A stretch of 64,000 nucleotides of DNA from Hyphomonas sp. (GTDB lineage: Bacteria > Pseudomonadota > Alphaproteobacteria > Caulobacterales > Hyphomonadaceae): positions 248,001 through 312,000 of the forward strand of contig NZ_WGLO01000001.1 in assembly GCF_016125515.1 (NCBI RefSeq). The letters run 5' to 3'. Within the stretch, counting starts at the first letter, position 1, and each line of letters opens with the position of its first letter. The translations under genes were made by a program, and so were the position numbers. This document shows positions 17,005 through 24,022 of this stretch, piece after piece. A model generated the notes under the pieces. It was given only the letters and a program-made list of their open reading frames with translations. It did no database searches and was not told the DNA's origin.

Positions 17005-17145
17005 GCCCTTATTTCAGGTGTTTTGCCCCGAATGTGAAGGGGCGGGCCGCTTTGCGGGTCTGGACGGCCTCCGCAAATCACTTGAGATTCGCCTGATACG
17101 CGACCGTCCGGTAGCAGCCGGGGCGTGGTGTGGAGGCTTTGGACA

Positions 17146-17526
17146 ATGCAGTTATCCGAACGGGACGGGCTCGAACTCTGGCGCAAGGCGGTCACCGCCT
17201 CGGTGCGCTCGGACGCGCCGGACCTGACGGCACGCCAGCAGGCGGTGCTGATGTCGGTGGCGCTGATGCCCGGTCCGCACACGGTGCGCGGCCTTGCCGA
17301 GCATCTGGGCATCGCCAAACCTGCGATCACGCGGGCTCTCGACGCGCTGGAGCGGCTGAATTTCATCCGCCGTCTGCCGGACGATTCGGACCTGCGGTCG
17401 ATCTTCATCGAGCGCACCCCGGATGGCATGACCTATCTGCGGTCGTTCGCTCGCCTTGTTCTCGCCGCAGCGTCCGGCGAAGAAGCGGGCGGAAAGCCTG
17501 TGGCGAAGCGCTCCAACGCGGCCTGA
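17146..17526 (+). CDS. MarR-family regulator, short
   Basis: I chose the ATG at 17146 (MQLSERDGLELWRKAV), with GGAGG upstream; an alternative in-frame start at 17125 adds seven residues. The 126-residue protein contains LTARQQAVLMSVALMPGPHTVRGLAEHLGIAKPAITRALDALERLNFIRRLPDDSDLRSIFIERT, a standard MarR winged helix, and then a basic, low-complexity tail. It is followed after 25 bp by an NlpC/P60 hydrolase, a pair seen together in related bacteria as far as I recall. The inducer is unknown. Confidence 0.88.
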   Translation: MQLSERDGLELWRKAVTASVRSDAPDLTARQQAVLMSVALMPGPHTVRGLAEHLGIAKPAITRALDALERLNFIRRLPDDSDLRSIFIERTPDGMTYLRSFARLVLAAASGEEAGGKPVAKRSNAA

Positions 17527-17551
17527 GGCGATCGCCTCGGAGGCTGCGGCC

Positions 17552-18400
17552 ATGCCAGACTTCAACGACAAGCGGCTTGCGCGCCCCCTGGGCGCTGCAA
17601 CGGCGCTCCAGGTGACCGCCGGGGTCGCGGCGGTGCGGGAAACGCCCACACCGGACGGCCGCCTCGCCACACAGGCGTTGCATGGCGAGACCGTCGACCT
17701 GTTCCGGGAGGAGGGCGAGTTCGGCCTCGTCCAGTGCCGGCGCGATCACTATGTCGGCTGGGTCAGTCTCGATGCGCTGTCGGCGCCGGTCCTGCCGGTC
17801 ACGCACAAGGTGATCGCCCTGCGGACCTATTGTTTCTCCGAGCCGGATCTCAAGTCCGCCCCGCGCTTCCTGCTGTCGCTCGCCGCAAGGATCGCCGCGA
17901 CCGGGCGCGTCGAGGGGGTCTGGATCGAGGCCGGGCGGGCCGGCTGGGTCCACCGGCGCCATCTCGCCGGCCTCGCGGAGTTCGAGTCCGATCCGGTCGC
18001 GGTCGCTGAACGGTTCATCGGCACGCCTTACCTCTGGGGCGGACGCGAAAGCCTGGGGATCGACTGTTCGGGCCTCGTCCAGCAGGCCTTCGAGGCCTGC
18101 GGCGTGCTGCTACCGCGTGATTCGGACATGCAGGGCGCCTGGGCCGGTGAGCCCGTGCCCGACTGGCAGGCCCCTGGCGCGCTGCAGCGAGGCGATCTGG
18201 TCTGCTGGGCGGGCCATGTCGGCCTGCTCACGGCGCCGGGCACGTTGCTCCACGCCAATGCCTACCACCTGCAGGTCGAGTGCGAGCCGCTGGAGGACGC
18301 GATCCGGCGGATCCGGCCGGCGGCAGGCGAGGTGACCGGCGTGCGCCGCGTAGCGTTGACGCAGCGGGGCGGCCTGCCGAACTGGCTCGCCGCGGGCTGA
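17552..18400 (+). CDS. NlpC/P60 peptidoglycan endopeptidase with SH3-like domains
   Basis: The ATG at 17552 has GGAGG 12 bases upstream. The 282-residue protein has SH3-like segments (about 25-85 and 95-150) and a C-terminal NlpC/P60 domain: GTPYLWGG, catalytic Cys172 in IDCSGLV, His222 in GHVGLL, and the third polar residue in HANAYH. These enzymes cut gamma-D-Glu-dipeptide bonds in peptidoglycan stems. No classical signal peptide is visible, which suggests cytoplasmic recycling or a non-standard export. It appears to be in an operon with the MarR gene. Confidence 0.92.
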   Translation: MPDFNDKRLARPLGAATALQVTAGVAAVRETPTPDGRLATQALHGETVDLFREEGEFGLVQCRRDHYVGWVSLDALSAPVLPVTHKVIALRTYCFSEPDLKSAPRFLLSLAARIAATGRVEGVWIEAGRAGWVHRRHLAGLAEFESDPVAVAERFIGTPYLWGGRESLGIDCSGLVQQAFEACGVLLPRDSDMQGAWAGEPVPDWQAPGALQRGDLVCWAGHVGLLTAPGTLLHANAYHLQVECEPLEDAIRRIRPAAGEVTGVRRVALTQRGGLPNWLAAG

Positions 18401-18412
18401 GCGCCGCCGCTC

Positions 18413-18446
18413 AAACAAAAAACCCCCAGCCAGGGGCCAGGGGCTG
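18413..18446 (-). terminator. Rho-independent terminator after the cytochrome c gene
   Basis: On the minus strand a GC-rich hairpin (CAGCC ... GGCTG) is followed by GGGGG and TTTTTTGTTT. It lies 26 bp past the cytochrome stop; the plus-strand NlpC gene ends just before it. Confidence 0.75.
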
Positions 18447-18471
18447 ATTGTCATGCGCGCAGGGCGGCCGA

Positions 18472-19218
18472 TCAGGTCGGCACAGCTTCCTCGGCAGGGA
18501 CCTCGGCCGGAGCGGTTTCACCCTCGGCAGGAGCTGCTTCGCCTTCGGCCGGGACGGCTTCACCTTCAGCGGGGACAGTTTCGCCCTCCGCCGCGACAGC
18601 CTCACCCTCGGTCGCTTCCGGTACAGCCGCCGGAGCCGGGAAGGCCGGGGCGTTCTCGGTATTGGCGGCGAGGTAAGCAATGACGTTGGCGCGGTCGGCA
18701 TCTTTCTTGAGGCCGGCGAAGGACATCGAGGTGCCCTTGATGTAGCCAGCCGGGCTCTTCAGCCAGTCGTTCAGGTTCTCGTAGGTCCAGACTTCTCCCG
18801 AAGTGGCCGCCATGGCGCCCGAATAGTTGAAGCCCGCAAGGTGAGCGTGCGGGGCGCCCACGACGTTGTTGAGGTTCGGGCCGGTGCCGTTGGCGCCGCC
18901 GGGGGTGATGGTGTGGCAGGTCGAGCACTGGCCGGCAAAGATGCGCTCGCCGCGGGTCACGTCTGCGGCAGCCAGAGCGGCGCCGAGGTCGAAGACCGGC
19001 TCGGCCGGTCCGCCGGCCGAAGCGGCTTCGGCGATTTCGACACAGTAGTGAAACTGTCCGCACATCTTCTGGCTGAGCGTCTGCTCCTCGCCATGCTCTT
19101 CGCCGTGGTGCGCGGCTTCGCCGCCGAACACCAGGCCAGGGAGCTGCATCAGGGCCATCAAGCCGAGAGCGGTCGCCAGCAAGGCGCCGAAGATCTTGTT
19201 GAGACCGAGTTCTCCCAT
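18472..19218 (-). CDS. Membrane-anchored c-type cytochrome (CycM/c552-like)
   Basis: An uncleaved N-terminal anchor (residues 8-30) is followed by a class I cytochrome c domain with heme motif CSTCH (Cys98, Cys101, His102), PGGANGTGPNLNNVVG, and the axial Met in GTSMSFAG. Such cytochromes carry electrons from the bc1 complex to the aa3 oxidase in alphaproteobacteria. The C-terminus is a 50-residue acidic tail of five imperfect heptapeptides (EGEAVPA type) ending AVPT. It is divergent from pheA, a common alphaproteobacterial arrangement. A Rho-independent terminator follows. Confidence 0.94.
   Translation of the reverse strand: MGELGLNKIFGALLATALGLMALMQLPGLVFGGEAAHHGEEHGEEQTLSQKMCGQFHYCVEIAEAASAGGPAEPVFDLGAALAAADVTRGERIFAGQCSTCHTITPGGANGTGPNLNNVVGAPHAHLAGFNYSGAMAATSGEVWTYENLNDWLKSPAGYIKGTSMSFAGLKKDADRANVIAYLAANTENAPAFPAPAAVPEATEGEAVAAEGETVPAEGEAVPAEGEAAPAEGETAPAEVPAEEAVPT
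18507..18611 (-). repeat. 21-bp tandem repeat encoding EGEAVPA-type heptapeptides
   Basis: Five degenerate 21-bp units at the 3' end of the cytochrome gene encode EGEAVAA, EGETVPA, EGEAVPA, EGEAAPA and EGETAPA. The array stays in frame, so copy-number change would alter tail length only. Confidence 0.85.
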
Positions 19219-19384
19219 TGGGGCGTTCCTTCGAATCTATTCCGTTACTTACGTCTTGGCGGGCGCCTTTTGGCACGCTAACCGGGAGCGCACAATATAA
19301 CCGGTGCCTCGTTGAGGCGCTTCCCCCGGTCGTCGCGGCGATCAGACGCACGTGAAATCGGGGTGCAGGGCAGGGAAATCCCCA

Positions 19385-20221
19385 ATGACACAGAAAATTG
19401 CCTATCAAGGCGAACCCGGCGCGAACTCGCATATCGCCTGCGGTGAGGCTTATCCGGGCCATGAGCCGATGGCCTGCCGAACCTTCGAGGACTGTTTCAA
19501 CGCGGTCGAGAAGGGCGAGGCGGACCTCGCGATGATCCCTGTGGAAAACACCATCGCCGGCCGCGTGGGCGACATCCATTACCTGCTGCCGTCGACCCAG
19601 CTGCACATCACGGGCGAATACTACCTGCCGATCCGGTTCCAGCTGATGGCGCTGCCCGGCACCAAGCTGGAGGCCGTGAAGAAGGCGCGCTCTCACATCA
19701 TGGGCCTCGGCCAGTGCCGCAACTTCCTGCGCCGGCATGGCATCGAAGCGGTGACGGCCGCTGATACGGCCGGAGCGGCGCGCGAAGTGGCCGAGCTGAA
19801 GGACCCTGCCGTGGCCGCGATCGCGCCCCGGCTGGCAGCGGAGGTCTATGGTCTGGAGATCCTCGCGGAGGATATCGAGGACGCAGCCCACAACACGACC
19901 CGCTTCGTGATCATGTCGCGCGAGCCGGCGGACATCGATGCCGAAGACGGCCCGGCGAAGACCGCGTTCCTGTTTGAGGTGCGCAACATTCCGGCGGCGC
20001 TCTACAAGGGCCTCGGCGGATTTGCCACGAACGGCATCAACATGACGAAGCTCGAGAGCTATCTCACCGGCGGCTCGTTCGAGGCCTCGCAATTCTATGC
20101 CGAGGTGGAGGGACATCCAGACGAACGCCCGGTTCAACTCGCGCTGGAGGAACTCGGGTTCTTCTCGCAGTCGATCAAGATCCTCGGCGTATTCCCGAAA
20201 GCGCAGATCACCCGGCTCTGA
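19385..20221 (+). CDS. pheA: Prephenate dehydratase
   Basis: This enzyme makes phenylpyruvate in phenylalanine synthesis. I prefer the ATG at 19385 (MTQKIAYQGEPGANSH) over a GTG at 19352; AGGGAAA precedes it. The catalytic PDT domain shows YQGEPGANSH, IPVENTIAGRVGDIHYLL and NTTRFVIMSRE (the TRF motif). The C-terminal ACT domain has GINMTKLESYLTGGSFEASQFYAEVEG, in the place of the ESRP phenylalanine-binding motif. There is no chorismate mutase fusion. It is divergent from the cytochrome gene. Confidence 0.96.
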   Translation: MTQKIAYQGEPGANSHIACGEAYPGHEPMACRTFEDCFNAVEKGEADLAMIPVENTIAGRVGDIHYLLPSTQLHITGEYYLPIRFQLMALPGTKLEAVKKARSHIMGLGQCRNFLRRHGIEAVTAADTAGAAREVAELKDPAVAAIAPRLAAEVYGLEILAEDIEDAAHNTTRFVIMSREPADIDAEDGPAKTAFLFEVRNIPAALYKGLGGFATNGINMTKLESYLTGGSFEASQFYAEVEGHPDERPVQLALEELGFFSQSIKILGVFPKAQITRL

Positions 20222-20243
20222 GCGGTGCAGCGCGGCGTGAGGG

Positions 20244-21161
20244 TCAGGCGCGCGCCACTTCGAGACGCGACAGGCCGCACGCGGCAGTGATCGATGGTTC
20301 GGCATGGTCGATGAAGAGCTTCGCCTTGCCGCGCAGCTTGCCTGAACTCCAGACAGCATGGATGGGAAGGCTGGGGCCGATCCAGTCCGGCAGTACGCGG
20401 ACGAGGCGGATCTCGCCGGTGCATTCCGACGCGAGCCAGGCGGGCGCCAGGAAGATGCCGAGACCGCCGGCCGCCGCTTCCAGCAATGTCTCGCCTGACG
20501 ATGCGCGGAAGGGACCATCGACGCGCACGTTGATGGTCTCCTTGCCGTTGTTGAGTTCCCAGGTCGTCTGACGGATGTGCCGGAACACGACTGCATCATG
20601 CTCGGTCAGTTCGGAAGGATGCTGCGGTGCACCGCGCCGGGCGATGTAGTCTGGCGAAGCCCAGAGCACCTGCGACGCTTCGCCGAGTTTCTTCGCCATC
20701 AGGCTGGAGTCGCGCATCTCGCCGAGACGGAACGCGATGTCTACGCCTTCGGAGACAAGGTCCGTGATCGCATCATCGGAGATCAGGTCGACGCGAATCT
20801 GCGGCCAGGCGGCAAGAAAGCCGGGCAGGAGCGGCGCGACGACGCGGCGTCCGAATGAGTGGGAGCAGGAGAGGCGCAACAGGCCGACCGGTGCATGCTC
20901 GAAACCGCGCGCTTCAGCTTCGGCCTCATCATACTCGGCGAGGATGTCAGTGGCGCGGCGGTAGAAACGCGCGCCGGCTTCGGTCAGGCTCAGCGCACGG
21001 GTCGTCCGCAGGAAGAGGGTGGTGCCGAGGCTCTCTTCCAGATCCTGCACGCGGCGCGAAACGGTCGGCTGTCCCAGTTCGAGATCGCTCGCCGCGCGCG
21101 AGAAGCTGCCCGCGTCTGCGACCCGAATGAACAGTCGCATCGCATCAATCCGGTCCACCAT
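20244..21161 (-). CDS. LysR-family transcriptional regulator
   Basis: The 305-residue protein begins with the LysR helix-turn-helix (MRLFIRVADAGSFSRAASDLELGQPTVSRRVQDLEESLG), followed by a substrate-binding domain. It is of the large LysR subgroup with LSCSHSFGRRVVAPLLPGF that often controls a divergent gene. The divergent neighbour is a membrane protein followed by a YHS-domain protein. A dyad with a T-N11-A core lies just before its start codon. The effector is unknown. Confidence 0.93.
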   Translation of the reverse strand: MVDRIDAMRLFIRVADAGSFSRAASDLELGQPTVSRRVQDLEESLGTTLFLRTTRALSLTEAGARFYRRATDILAEYDEAEAEARGFEHAPVGLLRLSCSHSFGRRVVAPLLPGFLAAWPQIRVDLISDDAITDLVSEGVDIAFRLGEMRDSSLMAKKLGEASQVLWASPDYIARRGAPQHPSELTEHDAVVFRHIRQTTWELNNGKETINVRVDGPFRASSGETLLEAAAGGLGIFLAPAWLASECTGEIRLVRVLPDWIGPSLPIHAVWSSGKLRGKAKLFIDHAEPSITAACGLSRLEVARA

Positions 21162-21170
21162 GATCCCTCA

Positions 21171-21187
21171 CATGCAATTTCCGCATG
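21171..21187. promoter_or_regulatory. LysR-type box (T-N11-A dyad)
   Basis: CATGCAATTTCCGCATG has perfect 5-bp arms and contains T-N11-A (21173-21185). It is 9 bp from the LysR start codon, suggesting autorepression and divergent control. Confidence 0.55.
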
Positions 21188-21321
21188 ATGCTTACTTTAT
21201 CCTGTCGGGCTGCGCGAGAGGAGGCGGGTCGCTCACGCAGGCGTGATTGCGCCTCACAAAGGCGTGCTTTGAGTGCGACAGGCGCCGCGTGGCAAAAGCC
21301 TCGCACGCTGAGGACACAGAC

Positions 21322-21849
21322 ATGATTTCAAGACTTCGCACCTACGCACCGGTTGCCTATTCGGCGATTGCCTCGGCTGTCTTTCTCGACAGCCTGCGGT
21401 TCAAGTTCACCAATGCCGTCGAAACACAGGTCATCTTCGGCCGGCTCGATGCCTGGGCGGCCAGCTTGGGCGCCAAGGGCCTGTTCGCGCAGACGGGACT
21501 GTTCAGCCAGTACGTGATCGGCTCAGCCGAGCTGCTCGCGTCGGCGCTGCTGCTGGCTAGCCTTATCCCGGCGCTGAAACGCCTGCGCGTGATCGGCGCG
21601 CTGATCGCGGTGGCAGTGATGAGCGGCGCGGTGTCGTTCCATCTCTTCACGCCGCTCGGCATCGATCCCAACAATGATGGCGGCGGACTGTTCGCGATGG
21701 CGGTTGTCGTCTGGCTCAGCTCGATTGCGATGCTGGTGGCCGGGCGCCAAGTGCTGGCCGAACTGGTGCAGGCCATTGCCGGTGTGCTTGTGGCGCACCG
21801 GATCGAACTCAAGGACAAGGGACCGCTGCCTGCCCCTGCGCGGTCCTGA
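21322..21849 (+). CDS. Four-helix inner membrane protein, DoxX-like
   Basis: The ATG at 21322 is preceded by a weak GAGGA; the longer frame from 21247 is out of keeping with a membrane protein start. Four hydrophobic segments are visible (about 10-27, 55-81, 87-110 and 120-145). The motif LGIDPNNDGGGLF lies in a loop. The layout resembles DoxX/DUF-type small membrane proteins but I am not certain of the family. It is divergent from the LysR gene and 86 bp before the YHS gene, so it is the likely regulated target. Confidence 0.75.
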   Translation: MISRLRTYAPVAYSAIASAVFLDSLRFKFTNAVETQVIFGRLDAWAASLGAKGLFAQTGLFSQYVIGSAELLASALLLASLIPALKRLRVIGALIAVAVMSGAVSFHLFTPLGIDPNNDGGGLFAMAVVVWLSSIAMLVAGRQVLAELVQAIAGVLVAHRIELKDKGPLPAPARS

Positions 21850-21935
21850 TGCTGGCCGCGGGTGCGTGATCTCCCCCCGGCTACGCGCCTGCGGCCAGAA
21901 CTTCCCTTTCACTCACAACTCTGGATACTGTTGCC

Positions 21936-22394
21936 ATGAACCTCCGTTCACTTCTCGTTGCTGCTGCGATCGCCCTTGCGCCCGCCGTGCTGTTGCCCGC
22001 GCCTGCAATGGCAGAGCCGCCGATCTATACCGGCGCCTTCGACGACCTTGCCGTGCAGGGCTATGATCCCGTCGCGTATTTCACCGATGGCAAGCCGGTC
22101 AAAGGCGAAAAGGCCTTCTCCGCGAAGTACAAGGGTGCGACCTTCCGCTTCGCGAGCGCTGCGCACCGCGACACGTTCCTCGCCAACCCTGAAGCCTACG
22201 CGCCGCAGTATGGCGGCTACTGTGCCTGGGCGGTCAGCCAAGGCTACACGGCGAAGGGCGACGCCCGGAACTGGAAGATCGTCGATGGCAAACTGTATCT
22301 CAACTACAACACTTCGATACAAAAGAAGTGGGAAGCCGACATTCCGGGATTCGTGTCTGCGGCGAATATGAATTGGCCGGGTCTGGTCGACTGA
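21936..22394 (+). CDS. Exported YHS-domain protein
   Basis: The 152-residue protein has a signal peptide (cleavage likely after PAMA, residue 26) and then a YHS domain: VQGYDPVAYFTDGKPVKGEKAF, FRFASAAHRDTFLANPEAYAPQYGGYCAWAVSQGYTAKGD. YHS modules bind metal ions in several enzymes; this periplasmic stand-alone form has no established reaction. It probably shares regulation with the preceding membrane protein. A strong terminator-like hairpin follows 20 bp downstream. Confidence 0.92.
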   Translation: MNLRSLLVAAAIALAPAVLLPAPAMAEPPIYTGAFDDLAVQGYDPVAYFTDGKPVKGEKAFSAKYKGATFRFASAAHRDTFLANPEAYAPQYGGYCAWAVSQGYTAKGDARNWKIVDGKLYLNYNTSIQKKWEADIPGFVSAANMNWPGLVD

Positions 22395-22414
22395 ACACGG
22401 CAGCGGAACAGGAT

Positions 22415-22447
22415 GCGGCGCCGGAGGGGAGACCTCCCCGGCGCCGT
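22415..22447 (+). terminator. Terminator-like hairpin after the YHS gene
   Basis: GGCGCCGG...AGG pairs with CCT...CCGGCGCC (2-nt bulge), one of the most stable stems in the window. A second hairpin (CAGCCGGCG / CGCCGGCTG, 22545-22574, followed by ATTTT) lies in the same gap. The T-tracts are poor, so Rho-independence is uncertain. The rest of 22395-22649 shows no gene. Confidence 0.6.
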
Positions 22448-22649
22448 CTCATTTCCGGACAGGTGAGCGGGGGTGCGGGCGCGCCGCTGGCATGCGCGAG
22501 AGGTGCGCGAAGGTGTTTGGAGGGGGCAGGAGGGGTAAGGGATACAGCCGGCGCGGCGGTCGGGGCGCCGGCTGATTTTCCGGCTGGCGCGCGAGGGGCC
22601 CGCTTGCCGCGTCATCTGAAGACTGTTTCAAAACGCCTTGAATTTACAT

Positions 22650-22680
22650 AAAAAAACGGGCGAACTTGCGCTCGCCCGTT
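22650..22680 (-). terminator. Rho-independent terminator of the Lys/Ala-rich gene
   Basis: On the minus strand AACGGGCGA/TCGCCCGTT forms a 9-bp stem, ending in a seven-T run. It lies 24 bp past the stop. Confidence 0.9.
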
Positions 22681-22703
22681 CGTATTGAAGAATGTCCGTA
22701 GAC

Positions 22704-22886
22704 TTACTTCTTTTTTGCGGCCGGCTTTTTTGCGGCCGGCTTTTTCGCCGGAGCAGCTTTCGCAGCAGGCTTGGCGGTTTTAGCTGCCGGCTTCTTAGCG
22801 GCGGCTTTCGGCGCAGCTTTTTTCACGGCGGGCTTAGCGGTTTTCGCAGCCGGTTTTTTGGCGGCGGGTTTTTTTGCAACTGCCAT
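22704..22886 (-). CDS. Lys/Ala/Pro-rich histone H1-like protein
   Basis: The ATG at 22886 (MAVAKKPAAKKPAAKTAKPA) has a strong AAGGAGAT site. The 60-residue protein is almost entirely Ala, Lys and Pro in repeating AKKPAAK units, with no aromatic residue. This resembles the C-terminal tail of histone H1 and of bacterial histone-like proteins, so nucleic acid binding is likely. The efficient RBS and strong terminator suggest high expression of a monocistronic mRNA. The repetitive codons mean alignment-based identification will be unreliable. Confidence 0.85.
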   Translation of the reverse strand: MAVAKKPAAKKPAAKTAKPAVKKAAPKAAAKKPAAKTAKPAAKAAPAKKPAAKKPAAKKK

Positions 22887-22989
22887 CTTCGATCTCCTTT
22901 GAGTGGCATCCCAATAATATGCTGATTCGTTGGAATGCAACTCCAAAAATTCATTTTTCAGGCGAGTCCCCGTATCCCTCCGTACACGG

Positions 22990-23907
22990 TCAGTCGTCCC
23001 GTTCGGCCCAAACCTTCAGAATATGATGGGCTATTGCCGTCGGCGGGGGGCAAAAAAGTGACGAATGTTTACCCGCAAGAATCTCGCGCATCTCGGCGCG
23101 CGGAACCCATCGCGCGCTCTCGAGTTCCTTCGAGTCGATCTCGATCTCGTCGGTTTGTGCGGTCAGGATGAAGCCCATCATCAGCGAAGAAGGGAAAGGC
23201 CAGGGTTGGCACGCGACGTATTCCGCAAATGCGGGATCGCAGACGATGCCGGCTTCCTCGAAGATCTCGCGCGCGGCGGCCTGCTCGATGGTTTCACCCG
23301 GTTCGCAAAAGCCTGCGAGGCACGATATAAAACCGGCGGGCCAGAACTTTTGGCGGCCGATCAGCGCCTTGCCGTCTTTCACCGCGAGCATGATGGCGAC
23401 CGGATCGGTGCGCGGGAAATGTTCGGCGCCGCACATCGCGCACTGCGCTTTCCAGCCTGCATCCGTCACAGCGTTCTTGCCGCCGCACTTTGCGCAGTAG
23501 CCGTGCGAGCCATGCCAGAGGAAGAGGCTGCGCGCGGTGGAGGCGCAGTTGGCATCCATCGCCGGCATGCGCGCGGCGCCCTGACGGAAGTCCGCAAACT
23601 CGCCGACGCCTTCGATCAGCGAACCTTCGAGTTCGAACTTCGGTGGCAGGTCGAGCGCGAAGACCGGTGTGCCCGCCTTGTCGACACCGAGGAAGAGACG
23701 CGGCGAGCCAGGCGACACGCGCGCCGCTTCCGGGCCGAGCCAGACCAGCCCGCCATCGCGGGCGAGCAAGGGTGCGCCGTCGCGGATCAGGAAGATCAGC
23801 ACGTCGTCGCGTTTGAAAGCTTCTTCAAGCCAGGCTTCATCGCTGCGCCGGTGTGCGGCGCGTTCGATCGGCTTGGCGGCGAGGGGCATGTCGTTCGAGT
23901 TCGTCAT
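22990..23907 (-). CDS. nudC: NAD(+) diphosphatase / NAD-capped RNA hydrolase
   Basis: The protein has the four-Cys zinc site (CAKCGG and CAMCGAEHFPRTDP), the Nudix box GFCEPGETIEQAAAREIFEEAGI, and the NudC hallmark CQPWPFPSSLMMGF. It hydrolyses NADH/NAD+ and can remove NAD caps from RNA. I chose the ATG at 23907; the frame is open to 23946 and a further ATG at 23889 is possible. No strong RBS decides this. It is divergent from the beta-propeller gene, with about 115 bp between starts. Confidence 0.94.
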   Translation of the reverse strand: MTNSNDMPLAAKPIERAAHRRSDEAWLEEAFKRDDVLIFLIRDGAPLLARDGGLVWLGPEAARVSPGSPRLFLGVDKAGTPVFALDLPPKFELEGSLIEGVGEFADFRQGAARMPAMDANCASTARSLFLWHGSHGYCAKCGGKNAVTDAGWKAQCAMCGAEHFPRTDPVAIMLAVKDGKALIGRQKFWPAGFISCLAGFCEPGETIEQAAAREIFEEAGIVCDPAFAEYVACQPWPFPSSLMMGFILTAQTDEIEIDSKELESARWVPRAEMREILAGKHSSLFCPPPTAIAHHILKVWAERDD

Positions 23908-24022
23908 GCGAAGCGACGTAATCCGGTTTGAGCGCGGAGGGAACACGTTACCGCGCGTCCTTTGCCTTTACTCTGCCAAAGTCTGGTGGCCTTACTGCAG
24001 CCAGACAAGGGAGGGGAATCCC

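Noticed and set aside
17456-17551. Upstream in-frame start for the NlpC/P60 protein
   Set aside because: It would overlap the MarR gene by 71 bp and translates to a basic, uninformative extension, while the ATG at 17552 has GGAGG.
22328-22651. 107-codon frame after the YHS gene
   Set aside because: It overlaps the YHS 3' end and two strong hairpins, has no RBS and reads as Gly/Arg/Ala low complexity.
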